Assembly (NCBI GenBank): GCA_030737875.1
Contig: CM060909.1
Span: 30,277,659-30,341,658, forward strand
Source of the DNA: Allium sativum
Lineage: Eukaryota > Streptophyta > Magnoliopsida > Asparagales > Amaryllidaceae
Length of the DNA: 64,000 bases
Reading direction: 5' to 3'
In this document: one piece after another, positions 21,673-32,157 of the stretch
Numbering within the stretch: position 1 is the first letter of the stretch
Layout of the letters: every line of letters starts with the position of its first letter
The notes under the pieces: generated by a model
What the model saw: the letters and a program-made list of their open reading frames with translations, nothing else
Told to the model about the DNA's origin: nothing
The model's database searches: none
Translations under genes and position numbers: made by a program

Positions 21673-22553
21673 AATTGTCAATTTTTTCTTTTCTTTTTTA
21701 GGATCATGTAAAAAGGCACGACTTGCCTAGAACAGTCTGGTTACTTAAACAAAAGATTATAAAGTGGACGTAGGTCATGATTCGGCTGAACCACTATAAA
21801 AATATCGTGCGTCATTTACTTTTACTGTCCTCTTTCGTATCTTTTTTTTCATTCTTTATCTATATGAACTATCACCATTATGAAATCAACTATGAATCCT
21901 GCGACAATCTTGGAACACGTAAATCAAAAGAGGTCAACAAGATGTGGAGCCCCGAATGTGCAGTAAAGTAATTGACACTGCCGTCAATGCTCCAGTTCTC
22001 ATGATCTGAGAAGGAGTACGAATGACAAAGAATTATCCATAAGACATGAAGGTGCACCATGATTAAGAGAGCATCTCGACAACAATCTACCCTTGACATC
22101 CGATGGGAGAGTATAAAGGCGCTAGAGACTTAGCGCCATCAAAGAACTCCTACCCCTCTGAAGGATCGGGGAGCGGACTGATAGCTGAGCCCAAACCCCT
22201 CACTTTCGGGCATGGGGCAGCACACATATGACTCTAATTAATCCTCAATAAGCCCTGATCAGGCATCATATTAATGATTGATTGGGGGCATATTAATACA
22301 CATTTATGCGTAATGGTGTAATGTAGGAAATTTTAATGTTTGTTACGCAGGATACTAAGTTAGTTATGATTTGAATGTTCGTAACTGAGAATGATAAACT
22401 TACAAGTACAGAGTGATGCGAGAGAAACAATTTTTCATTTAACAACTACAGGTTTACAAAACGAGACTAGACAAAAGTGAGGGCCATTCTCATGATAACA
22501 TCACAAGGCCAGTGGAAAGTCTAAAGAACAAAATATGGATTAACAAACACATT
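21673..22553 (+). other. Tat internal 3' region, non-coding, with an LTR-like motif copy
   Basis: No supported coding sequence. At 21752-21800 AAAGTGGACGTAGG and GGCTGAACCACTATAAA repeat the order and spacing of the LTR motif at 3945-3980. The rest separates integrase from the converging end of the antisense gene at 22554. Confidence 0.65.
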
Positions 22554-24601
22554 CTACTTTTGCTTGGGGGACGACATTGGTTTCTTCTCCTTCTTTTTCT
22601 TCTCCAACTCCTCCTTGTCGACATCAAATCTGTCATCCTTCTTCCTCTTCTTCTTATCGGAGGGAGGATCTTGTGAAATGTCGGAGGAATGGGAGGCAAG
22701 CTGTGTGGTTATCGATTTAGAGGCGAATTTTATGATTAATCCATTTTTCGGATTAGTAGCAGTAATAGGTAGCACATTCAGAGGTTCTTGTTCCTCTATT
22801 TTCGAAGCCAGTTGTTTATCTCTCTTGGCCTTTATGTCGACTAAGGTCTCATTATCATCATCCTTTGTCTCCTTTGTAATAATGACCTCCTCTTCTTCAT
22901 CTTCATGACCACCATCAGTGTCTTGCAAGGCTCCGATAACCTCAGCATCAGTGGGAGCATCAGTACTTAGTGTCACTATAGCCTGCTTAGTTGAAGTGCC
23001 TTTAGACTGCTTTGGGACCTCAGAAACTTCAGCACCTGATGCTACACTGACCTCCTTCTCCTCTGTTTGCTCTTCCGTATCTCGCTCGACTGGCTTGGTA
23101 CCTGTATCATGAGAAGAAATTGCTATTAGTTGAGGAGAAAGCATGATCTTCTCGACGATATGATTTGCTATACGACGACAAGTTAAGATAGCTTTGGCGA
23201 ATTGGGGAGAGAATATGGAAATACCTTCTGCTGACTCCTCTCCCAAACCTATTACAGAAGCTCCAATAGCTAAAGGAGCTGAAGCCAAGGGGATCAACGG
23301 ATCATCAGGATTTCCTCGACTTCAGAGGCCTTGGGCTCCGTTGTTGAGCTTGACCCTCCATTTATCTTGTCCTTGCCTTTGAGTTTGGCTCTCTCCTTTT
23401 CCACCTCCTCTTAGATCTGATGTCTACCTTCCACCAAAGCCTCAAGCTCTCCTTCTTTGAGGAAGGTCTGCATGAGTTGGTTCTCATCGATATTCTCAAC
23501 CTTTAGGCATTTCTTTTCACCTTCAACAATCATGTCCCATACATTAGCCAAGGTGGTTTGATAGTTTTGACTCCAAGATATATCGTAGGTTTTAATGACT
23601 TGACCAAGGAAGTCCATTAGCAGTTCGTCAAACACTTCTATCTCCCGCTCTGTTGTAGCAAGCTTGGTAGTCGCAGCGGCGGCAGATTCAAGGGCATCGT
23701 TGGCATTACTTTCAGCAAGAGCTGCCCTTTCTTCGACGCGAACAAGTTGGTCATCCCAGTTTGCTTTCTCTTTCTCAACAAGTGCAAGATTGTCTTTTAA
23801 ACTCGCCCTATCTTTTTCCTAAGCAGCTTTCTCAGTAGCAAAACGGTCCTGTGCCACTTTCAATTCAATATTGGTCGTCTTAAGATCCTCAATTTCCTTT
23901 TTCAGAGCCACACGCTCTTGGCTATGAGAATTAAGCTCAAGATGGAAGCATTTCTTGACATCCTCGAGCTCCTTTTCTATCTTACCCCTCGCCCTACCAT
24001 CGTTATCAATCTTCACTCTAGCCTTGGCTGCATCCGTTTCCAGATGACGGATAACCTCTGAAAGCTACGCGGCATGTTTTTTCATCACCCTATATTGCTT
24101 GGCTACATGACTCACCTGCCCAATAACCTCGGTATCCCACTCCTCGGGTACCGGTTCAAGATCTGGGATGAACATCATCCTTTCGAAGTAAAGGTCAGGA
24201 AATTGCTTTCGTAGACGCTCCAACTTCGCCTTGTTATCAGGAGTAAGAGCAACATCCTGTACAGCGGCAGTACCCGACTTTTGCTGACCAGTTAGGACGA
24301 GAGCTGTCGTGTCCGCTTCAGAACTTTTTCTTGGACCCTTGTCCTTGGATTCATGATGTTTTTTGGAGGATTTACTGTGAGACGGTGTACTTTTTGGGGG
24401 AGTCAAATCTTTGGGAAGTTGCATACCCCTGCCGGTGGCATTTGAAGGAGAGCGAGACCACCTTGGGTGAGGTTGATAAGAATCACGGGGTCGTTGGCTA
24501 TCTCTCCCCCGACTGTCGCTGCGATCATGCTCAGATGTGGAGATGAGTCCGGGTGTGTTCTCACGAAGCGAACGATGAGAGTAGGTGTATTTCCGAGGCA
24601 T
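22554..24601 (-). pseudogene. Antisense gene of the Tat element, 3' exon: disordered and coiled-coil region
   Basis: On the minus strand, ATG 24601 (MPRKYTYSHRS) opens a frame that runs to about 23411 with only two in-frame stops (about 24064 and 23819). After a frame slip near 23310 it continues to a stop at 22554. The N-terminal part is Ser/Arg/Lys-rich and low complexity. Residues encoded by about 24050-23640 are Glu/Lys/Leu-rich, with spacing expected of a long coiled coil. The tail is acidic (EDEEEEVII) and then basic (KKKRKKDD, KKKKEKK), possibly a nuclear signal. A good 3' splice site, TTTCTTGTTGCAG, ends at 24606 just before the ATG. Tat elements such as Grande are known to carry antisense frames. 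Function unknown. Confidence 0.72.
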
Positions 24602-24774
24602 TTTTCTGCAACAAGAAACAAACAGATATAAGAATCCTAAATACAAACAGTGTACTAGTGTTGTGGTGAGTGGTGCATGTGATTCGTGTATCTCGTGTGA
24701 TCCCCCCTAACAGGCCAGGACCCAGAGATTGGCTCGTCTGTGCGGTTTATTTTTCTTTAACTAGAGCGGTTTCT

Positions 24775-25270
24775 TCCTCAGAGATAGGTAAAAATGACTC
24801 CCCTCCAAAATCTTCAGGTGTGTAGATGTTGTCTGGCAGGGGAATCTTGCTTAACTCCCCAAATATCTACTCCTCTGTTAATTCGTCAGGAGCAAAAGGA
24901 TCAACTGGTGGCGGAGTCCTCAGAGGAAACTGTTCTTTGGAAACTGAAGCTTGCTTTGGCTCCTGAGCTTGGGTTTCATCTCCTTTATATACATTCAAGT
25001 CCTCGTCATCTTGATCGGTCATCGGCGAAGGACTCTTATGAAGCTCGGTTGTTTTCTTGGTCCCCGAGGTCCCTTCTACCTCATCCGGGGGCACATACTT
25101 GTAAGGTTTTCCACCCGCACCAAGCCTGAATCTTACGTCTAAAAGGAGGTGTTTGTGAAGATTCTCATCGGTTATGCACTTCTTGATTCTACAAAAGTCC
25201 GATTTGCTTTTTAAGAGACGGGGTAATCAATCTTCGTGCACCGAACCCTTGGTTTTCTCAAAGTTGTGAA
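24775..25270 (-). pseudogene. Antisense gene of the Tat element, middle exon
   Basis: Minus-strand exon starting at 25270 after an AG acceptor. It reads HNFEKTKGSVHED, then (after one in-frame TGA) LPRLLKSKSDF, DVRFRLGAGG and an acidic, Pro-rich linker (YVPPDEVEGTSG; DQDDEDLN; APDELTEE, where another stop occurs at about 24865). The exon's far end is not resolved; a donor near 24770 is likely but I could not make the phase fit the next exon. It continues the protein begun at 26063. Confidence 0.6.
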
Positions 25271-25338
25271 CTAAAAAAGGAACGCATTAGTATTTTTATC
25301 ATGCAACTGGAACATGCTATGAAGGACTTGAAGCCTAC
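25271..25338 (-). other. Probable 68-bp intron in the antisense gene
   Basis: Minus strand: donor GTAGGC at 25338, branch-like TACTAATG about 20 nt before the acceptor, and acceptor TTTTTTAG at 25271. Removing it joins the frame ending KWLHS to HNFEKTKG in phase. Sixty-eight bases is near the lower limit for plant introns. Confidence 0.6.
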
Positions 25339-26063
25339 TTGAATGTAACCACTTCCTCGCACACCCAGCTTGATGTTTTATGTAAATCTAGTCAGACTTA
25401 GCATATCCTGGACTACTGTGCCATCCGACAATACCATCTTAGAGGGAATCGATTCAAAGAAAATAAAGTTAGGAGTTCCTGAGGAACGATGCTTGAAATA
25501 GTAGTAGAAGTTTAAATCTTTGAAGGTGAGCTCGGTCTCTAGAATCTCTGCGTAGGCAATATATAGATTGTACACAGTAGCATAGGCATTGGGATGGAGT
25601 TGCATTGGAGCGATGCGTAGTCGTCTTAGAAGGTCAACGACAATTGGACGAAACAGAGGAATAACACCTACCCAGCACGTGAGCTTGCTGATGGCCATGT
25701 ACCCTTCCGGAGCAGAGTGGGGCCTATCTCCTTCCTCTAGAACTTTCACATCATTCCAAGGAATCCCAAGCCTTAAAAAGATTTTCTCCAGCTTTAACTT
25801 ATCCAATTTGGAGGCAACGGAGTCACTTAGTTTCTCTTGTTCTATTTCTTTAGCACCCGGAATCTCATCGGGGGCCCGATCGTCCTCCTCCTCCTCAAGT
25901 GATGAACTTTCAGAAGATGTCGATTCTGTATCAAAATTATTTCATAGTCGGGGTCGGAATTCTCCCAGTCCGGATTCGATGGGAGTGCACCGGGATTATA
26001 GTAATTTGACGACTCTGGATCTGTATTCTTCTCTGACATTCTGGTTGAGCGTCTGTCTGACAT
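25339..26063 (-). pseudogene. Antisense gene of the Tat element, first coding exon: PF04195-like domain
   Basis: Minus strand, ATG 26063 (MSDRRSTRMSEK). A short acidic start is followed by a 1-bp frameshift near 25940, then a Ser/Glu-rich stretch and a globular domain at about 25720-25385: APEGYMAISKL, VGVIPLFRPIVVDLLRRL, PMQLHPNAYATVYNLYIAYAE and FKDLNFYYYF. This order resembles the plant 'putative gypsy type transposon' domain (Pfam PF04195, recalled, not searched). A second slip occurs near 25380 before KWLHS. The start is chosen because an AG acceptor (26067-26066) lies two bases before the ATG. Its role in the element is not established. Confidence 0.7.
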
Positions 26064-26065
26064 AG

Positions 26066-26902
26066 CTGTGTTGGCGAGTAAACATGAGAAATTAGAACAT
26101 AATTACCTGTTCCCCATGTGTGTAAGTGCAAGTGTATGCATGTGCATACATTACAAAGAAGAAAAACATGAAGTTAATCAGATAAGCGGGATATTGGTCA
26201 TTGTTCGCTGCTAAGTTATGTGAATGTTTAGTTCTAAGAGTTCATCTCGAAGGCTCTATCCTAACTGTTCATTAATATGTCAGAGTCGCATCAAATTTCA
26301 GACAAGATACAAGTCGGTCAGTTGATTGAACTGGCTCGTTAATGCCATATGAAGCGGCTCGTAACCAAGAGATGGACCGCGGCGAAGGGCTCGGTTCGTG
26401 ATTGTGAAGTAGCTCGTGAACCAATGAGGATCGTAGATAAGGTCCCGGGTCATGATCTGAATTCAAACCAGGAGTTACACCCAGGCTCCAACGGCTCGTG
26501 AAAGAGAGACTCGTGAGCCGCCTCTACGACCCAGCTCAGTTCATCCCTTTCACGAACCGATGCTACTTCTCCCTACATGAGTGGACCTATCTTCAGTAAT
26601 CGAGATTTAAGTTTGTAGCATCTATTTATGCGCGTCACGACCCACATCACTGCTCCATCCACGAATCAATTTGCTGGAGCCTCCCTTCTAATCAACCCTT
26701 TCTTTTATCTGTTACTCCGTGCCTCCTACCAGGACCATGCCCAAACATCCCTTTCTCCACCCTTATGAACTCCTCCACCACCATCCGAAACTGGCGGTCA
26801 TCCCAAAAATGATGACGAGAGGAAAATCCCAGGGGAATTGAAGAAGGATGGAAGGGAAACTAACATTTGAATTGGTTTTCGAAGGATTGCAATCGAAATT
26901 AC
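26066..26902 (-). other. Probable leader intron of the antisense gene
   Basis: Minus strand: donor AAG-GTAATTTCG at 26902 and acceptor CCAACACAG ending at 26066, two bases upstream of the first ATG. The roughly 837-bp interior has many short open stretches and repeated GGCTCGTG words but no supported coding sequence. Confidence 0.55.
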
Positions 26903-27040
26903 CTTTTTTAGATCGAGCAAACAATCTCGAGATTGTGTGAGCCTAGGAATAATGCGAGTTAGGGTTAAGAAGAAAGAGAGAAAAGGAAATAACGGCGGTT
27001 GTAAAAAGAGGAGAGAAGGTGTAAGAAAGAAGAGAGGGAC

Positions 27041-27050
27041 GATTTATATA
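27041..27050 (-). promoter_or_regulatory. TATA box of the antisense gene
   Basis: Minus-strand TATATAAATC, followed by a pyrimidine-rich leader (about 27035-26960, CCCTCTCTTCTTTC). The expected start site is near 27015, about 110 bp upstream of the leader intron donor. Confidence 0.6.
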
Positions 27051-27538
27051 GCTAATTTGAGGGCTTTTCGTCTTCACAGTTTTGTCCTATTCGGGACCGC
27101 CTAGTCCAGTGGGCCACGAGCACTTATATGGATCCATCATGGCACACGTAAAGCCCTGTCCTGCAACCGGTCCGTGATATATTTCCAGTTACACGAACCA
27201 TGCCGTGTTCTAGCGCCTTGGACTCAGGAACAGCTATTGAATCAAGAAAATAGAATCTTTTTGCACGCTAAGACGATGAGTTTTTTCAAAAATATACATG
27301 GAATTTAAAAATTACCCAATAAATTGATCGCAGTATGCTCTGGAGTTCTGAAGATGAAAATTAACCAGTAGACAGAGAAATAATAAGAAATCCGGACTGA
27401 TATTTATACCCCTCAAAGGGTGTAACCATTCAAAACAGTGCGACGCTATAAATGGATGTGACCATAGGTTTGCATCATTTCACGAAAAGATGGGTCAACA
27501 ATTTCTTAGCATTTTCCATCCCTGATAGAACATACTTC
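27051..27538 (+). other. Tat internal 3' end, non-coding
   Basis: Between the antisense promoter and the polypurine tract; upstream control elements for the antisense gene could lie here. No supported frame. Confidence 0.55.
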
Positions 27539-27550
27539 GAGGGGGAAAAA
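27539..27550 (+). other. Polypurine tract of the Tat element
   Basis: GAGGGGGAAAAA directly before the 3' LTR start TGTTGGCTAG. Confidence 0.85.
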
Positions 27551-28255
27551 TGTTGGCTAGCTTTTGGATCAAGCCACCAAGACTCATGCAAAAATACTAT
27601 GTGAAGCCTCACTCGTGAAAGCCACAAATGCTAGTTCGTGGTCACCTAGCCATCCTCGGCTCGTGCTCATGCTATCATGACTCAGCTCGTGCCTATGCCA
27701 TAACGGCCCTGCTCGTGCCTGTGCCATCACGACCCGGCTCACGACAGTGCTCCACGATCCAATTCCAAAAGCTGAAGAATAGTGGCCACGACTAGGTCTT
27801 CCATGATCCGTAAGTTCAGGATTTGGTGACACCTGTCCATAACTGCCATATTGGCCATTTCTCCATCAAGCCACTAACCAGTCCAAGATCCTCGGGATCA
27901 GTGCCATGTGTCGTCACGAACCGCCTACAAATATCACCTATAAATAGCTCCATACTTGGCATTTTCAGCATCTTTTTGGCAATTCCGAGTGTTGTTACCA
28001 CCATTTGCTTCTCCATTATTTCTTATCAGTGTTATTACAAAATTACTGAGCGAATCAACATTGTAATCGTGAGATTGAGAGTAATCATTGATTATACTTG
28101 CATTCTACATATAATCAAAGATATATAAAGTGGATATAGGCTCGTTAATGCCGCACCACTATAAATTTGGTGTGTTTTCTGCTTTTTTCATTTCTATATA
28201 TAATTCTCTGCAAATCTGAACTATTTGGGTGTTAGAGCCAAATTTGGATCTAACG
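27551..28255 (+). repeat. Tat element 3' LTR
   Basis: Matches 3364-4072. It has the canonical TG start but ends TAACG. TATA box at 27938-27947. GGCTCGTG-like repeats lie in its first 200 bp, and the AAAGTGGA(C/T) motif is near 28127-28165. Scattered substitutions against the 5' LTR show that it is older than the Tekay insertion. Confidence 0.88.
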
Positions 28256-28260
28256 GTTTC
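28256..28260. repeat. Target-site duplication GTTTC, right copy (Tat element)
   Basis: Second copy of the five bases at 3359-3363; Copia-I sequence continues immediately after. Confidence 0.85.
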
Positions 28261-29613
28261 CCTTTAACAAAATGTTAGTGTATAGTACATATATATTCCA
28301 TAATTTTTCTCACCCTTTGTCATCGATTAAAAAGTATATGAAACATGATAAAGCAGTAATCAAGAATAAATAAGAGAAAACAAGCATAGATAGTTTTCAA
28401 AGAGCATACAAGACTATTTATTACATGCCCAATAGGGATACCGAAATAGACTTCTCTTTGTTGTGGTGTACCTGCAAAAAATATGATGTATATACTTTGG
28501 TACCCACTTGTTTCGTTTGGATCCAGGGGTTTTATGAAAGATAACCATACCCAAGAGGGTTTAATGGAACCTTTAAAGATAAAATTTTCATTATTAACTA
28601 CTAAATCAAAATAATCATCGATATATTTTTCTCTGCTTTTCCAATTTACAGGAACCCAAATACTTAAATAATTTCTATTGATATTTCTCTTCGTACTTCT
28701 TGATTTATTATGAAGATCTCTAGTCATAGAAGTATTCGAATTTCTATAATGATTGGATCTTGGATGTGCGTAGGTTTTATTATATCCTAAGCTACTTTTT
28801 ACATGTAAAGGTCGAGATCTAGATAAGATCATATTTAAATCATTTTGACCTTTATTAAATTTTGCGAATTTATTTGTACATTTTTCAAATTTGATTCCGC
28901 AATCACGATTGATATTTCAAAAGAAACTTTGTTATCAATATCCTTATTTAATTCAAAATTCTTCTTTTTAAAGTACTATTCTCATTTTTGAGATGACTAT
29001 AATTTTTCAAAATTTTCTTTTGAGTCAGAAATTTCATTTTGCAAAATATTATTATTCACCTTCAAAAACTAACATTCTCTAGATAATTCCAATTTATTAT
29101 CAATTAAAGCTTCATTCTCCTTTTTAAGAGACAATTAAAGAATTGGAATTATTTAAAGAGTCTTATACAGATGTAATTTTATTTTGTAAAAGATCAATTT
29201 CCTTTAAAAGAACATTATTTTTATCTTCTAGCTTATCATTTTCTTTTAGAAGGAAATCTTTTTGAAAAACAAGCTCTTCTAATAAATTTTCAAAACATTT
29301 GGCTTGTTTAACTAAAAAATTGTTTTCCTCTTTTAGTTTGGAATTTTCTTGCCTACAATCTTTAGACTTGGCTAAAGTAATTGCATTAAGTTTATCCAAA
29401 CTTTTAAAATCTTTTAACAATTTTTCATGGTTTTATAAAAGATCTTTATATAATGAATCTATACATACCGATTGTGATCTGATTTTAGCCATGAGACATT
29501 TGCTTCCTTGCTCTCTGGATTTTGCTTTTTTTCTCCTCTATTTTCTAATCCCTTGACAAGATTTCTTTATTGCCATTTATTCTAGGATGCTGTTACGATC
29601 TCTAGAATACCAA
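28261..29613 (-). pseudogene. gag: Copia-I internal region: gag linker remnant, pol missing
   Basis: Minus strand. An ATG near 29573 follows the primer site. After stops, 29420-29163 encodes a Lys/Glu/Leu-rich coiled coil (ENSKLKEENNFLV, LLKENDKLEDKNNVLL). About 28832-28500 reads a basic stretch with YAHPRSNH, IWVPVNW and SWVWLSF, resembling the spacer between the gag zinc knuckle and protease of Copia elements. No zinc knuckle, protease, integrase or reverse transcriptase is present. With 3220-3358, the whole interior is only about 1.5 kb, so this is a deleted, non-autonomous Copia derivative. Confidence 0.65.
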
Positions 29614-29625
29614 GCTCTGATACCA
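29614..29625 (-). other. Primer binding site of Copia-I (initiator Met tRNA)
   Basis: Minus-strand TGGTATCAGAGC, two bases from the 5' LTR edge at 29628. It proves the minus orientation and that the LTR to its right is the 5' one. Confidence 0.9.
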
Positions 29626-29627
29626 AA

Positions 29628-30547
29628 TGAAAAGTCGTGTATGACTTAAAGATAGGATCTTTATATATGGATTATGCGGAAGTGAATATGATATTCTAAC
29701 TTGTCTAATACAATAGCTATGCAAATAAATATTAACTGAAATGAATACCACAAATAAAATAAAGTGTAGTAATGTGACACCAGGAATTTTATACTGGTTT
29801 GGACTTCCCTTCCTACGTCCAGTCCCAGACTCCTTTTGGAATTCACTATCAACATCCTCTCTTCACCTGGAGGAACAGGTCTACAATACACCCAAGCACC
29901 AACCCAGATATCCCGCCTGAGCACCAACACATGACTTCCTGCCTGAGCACCAACATAGGACTTCAACAAATAACAAGTGTTTGACTTCTGATTGTGTTAT
30001 TGAATAACGCTAAATATCCAACAGTTGAGTACACCCGTCCTATAATCTTATCCTCAAGTGTATAACGTGTATGTGAAGATTGAAGGAAGTATATTAATTA
30101 TTGAATCAAGAGATATGAAATAATTTAATGATTCAACAAGTAATATAAATATTGTAGAGCTTTTTAATATGCAAGAATGTATAAAGTTTAAGATCAGAAA
30201 ATACGAGAAGATTCGGAAATATGAAGTGTCTTTTCGCGGAGTGTCTTTTCATGAAGTGTCTTTTCATGAACTATCTTTTCGAACTGTCTTGAAGTGTCTT
30301 TTCATGAAGTGTCTTTTCGGGAAGTGTCTTTTCGTGAAGTGTCTTTTCACGAAGTGTCTTTTCATGAAGTGTCTTTTCGCGAAGTTTCTTTTCATAAGTG
30401 CATTTTTGTACATTAAATATTTGAGGATAGATTTTAAAAATATATAACACATCTAAGACACAATTAAATAGATAATAATAACCTATATTACTTTTCCTTT
30501 GATCTTCTCTTTTTCCTTGTAATGAATCAAAAACTTGTGATCTAACA
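29628..30547 (-). repeat. Copia-I 5' LTR
   Basis: A 920-bp LTR; on the plus strand it starts TGAAAAGTCG and ends GATCTAACA. It carries a short tandem duplication of GCCTGAGCACCAACA (29917-29957) and the 15-bp minisatellite. Compared with the 3' LTR it lacks about 190 bp at position 30213. It sits in the Copia-II reverse transcriptase gene. The expected target duplication, TTATC at 30548-30552, has its partner outside the window. Confidence 0.85.
30222..30399 (-). repeat. 15-bp minisatellite in the Copia-I 5' LTR
   Basis: About 11-12 units of GAAGTGTCTTTTCNN. The last two bases of the unit vary (GC, AT, GT, GG, AC), while the GTGTCTTTTC core is steady. Confidence 0.9.
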
Positions 30548-32157
30548 TTATCTATTTTACCAATCTCGAAGTTAGATTATAACAAATAATTTATTAATGT
30601 ATCATACCAGGCTTTAGGGGCTTGTTTTAATCCATATAACGCTTTCTTTAATTTATGTTTGTGATTTGCATATTTTTCGTCTTCAAAAGAGGTGGTTGTT
30701 CTAGATATACATTTTCTTTAACATATATGTTTAGAAAGGCACTTTTAACATCCATTTGAAATAATTTGAAATTATTTTGGTTAGCGAAAGCTAGTAGGAT
30801 TCTAATTGCTTCTAATCTTGCTACATAGGCAAAGGTTTCATCATAATCTATTCCCTCTTCTTGACTATAAACTTGTGCAACTAATCGTGCTTTATTTCTT
30901 ACGATCTCACCGTGTTCATTCATTTTATTTTTATAAACCCATTTATTTCCAATTACAGTTTTATCCACTGGCCTAGGAACAAGTTCTCATGCATCATACA
31001 AGATAAATTGATTCAATTCCTCTTGCATATCAAGATCTATGAATCGTCGGATGATGCTTCCTTTGGATTCTTAGGTACAATAGTTGAAATAAAAGCTGGA
31101 TTACTCATATTATTTAATTGGATCCAAGTTCTAACAACAGATTCAATATCTCCTAAGATATTTTCTACAAGGTGATGTGTTAGTAATCGAACTCTTTTAT
31201 TCGGTTGATTATCTTCACTATTTGTTCATCGATCTCATTTTCACTTTCATCTTCGTTACATTTTGTTATATTTTTTCTAATTTTTGTCAAAGGATACATT
31301 TAATGTTTCTTCTATAGTATTAATTCTTAAATTAAAAACTATATATGCCTTACTTCTCTCTGAGTATTCAATAAAATATTCCTTTACTGGATTTAAATCA
31401 ACTTTATCTAAATTTTCTTTAGTATTAAGAATAAAACATTTACTTCAAATATTTTAAAATATGATACTTTTGGATTCTTATTATATAAAAGTTCATATGG
31501 TGTTTTATGGGTTAAAGGTCTTATTAAAATTCTATTTAATATATAACAAGTTGTTACAACCGCCTCAGGCCAAAAATTCCTTGGTAAATTACTATCTGAT
31601 TACATAGTTCTAGCACTTTCGTGAATTGATCTATTTTTGCGTTCAACTACTTCTTTTTATTGATGGGTTCTGAGGAAGGAAAAATTATGGGGTATCCCCT
31701 TTTTATTACAAAAATTTTCAAAATTTTCTTTTTCAAACTCTCCACCGTAGTCACTATGTATTGTTTTGATTTTTTAAAGATAACAAATATTGAATTCTTT
31801 TAGCAATGGTTTTAAACTAATCAAAAGCATCACTTTTATGTTTAAGAAACAAAGTCCAAGTAAATCTAGAAAAATCATCGATTATTACATAAACATATCT
31901 ATTATGATTTATCGATTGAGTTTGGGATGGACCAAATAGATCCATATGAATAAACTCTAATGGTTTCGAGGTTGTAGTTTCCTCTTTTGATTTAAATGAA
32001 TCATCTTTTCAGTTTTCTGAATTGATAAGCGTCGCATAAATTATTTACCCTAAATTTCATTTTGGGTAATCCCCTAATTGAATCTAACTTTGAAATCCTA
32101 GAATGTATTTGAAATTTATATGACCAAATCTCTTATGCCAAATCCAAGGGTCACTTG
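30548..32157 (-). pseudogene. pol: Copia-II integrase and reverse transcriptase remnants
   Basis: Minus strand, read from 32157 to the left. First come the GAG-pre-integrase motif WHKRFGH and the integrase core, with HMDLFGPSQ (first Asp), SDYGGEFE (second Asp) and ERKNRSIHESARTM (Glu). Next is the Copia reverse transcriptase, with NKWVYKNKMNEHGE, ARLVAQ, QMDVKSAFLN (first catalytic Asp) and LKKALYGLKQAPKAWY. Numerous stops and frame slips separate these. The gene is cut at 30548 by Copia-I and at 32157 by the giant-LTR element. The rest of reverse transcriptase and RNase H should lie left of the window. Confidence 0.85.
32153..32157. repeat. Target-site duplication ACTTG, left copy (giant-LTR element)
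   Basis: ACTTG precedes the giant 5' LTR and is repeated at 45060-45064. The two flanks are adjacent codons of the Copia-II pre-integrase region. Confidence 0.93.

Larger units (their letters stand above)
3364..28255 (+). mobile_element. Tat-lineage Ty3/Gypsy LTR retrotransposon (degenerate, host of a nested Tekay element)
   Basis: The element has 709- and 705-bp LTRs, a 5-bp target duplication, a primer binding site, gag, protease, reverse transcriptase, RNase H, a second RNase H, integrase, and a long 3' region holding an antisense gene. The order and the dual RNase H are hallmarks of the Tat clade (Ogre, Retand, Grande relatives). Subtracting the nested Tekay element, its length is about 13.6 kb. 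Every coding domain carries stops or frameshifts, so it is dead. The gag gene is split at 5595-16926 by the Tekay insertion. Confidence 0.88.

Noticed and set aside
22564..23112. Ser-rich plus-strand frames opposite the antisense gene
   Set aside because: They are shadows of the Glu/Lys-rich minus-strand exon.
3364..28255. Integrated pararetrovirus or other virus
   Set aside because: LTRs, target duplications and integrase in every Gypsy unit identify retrotransposons; no movement protein or caulimovirus coat motif is seen.
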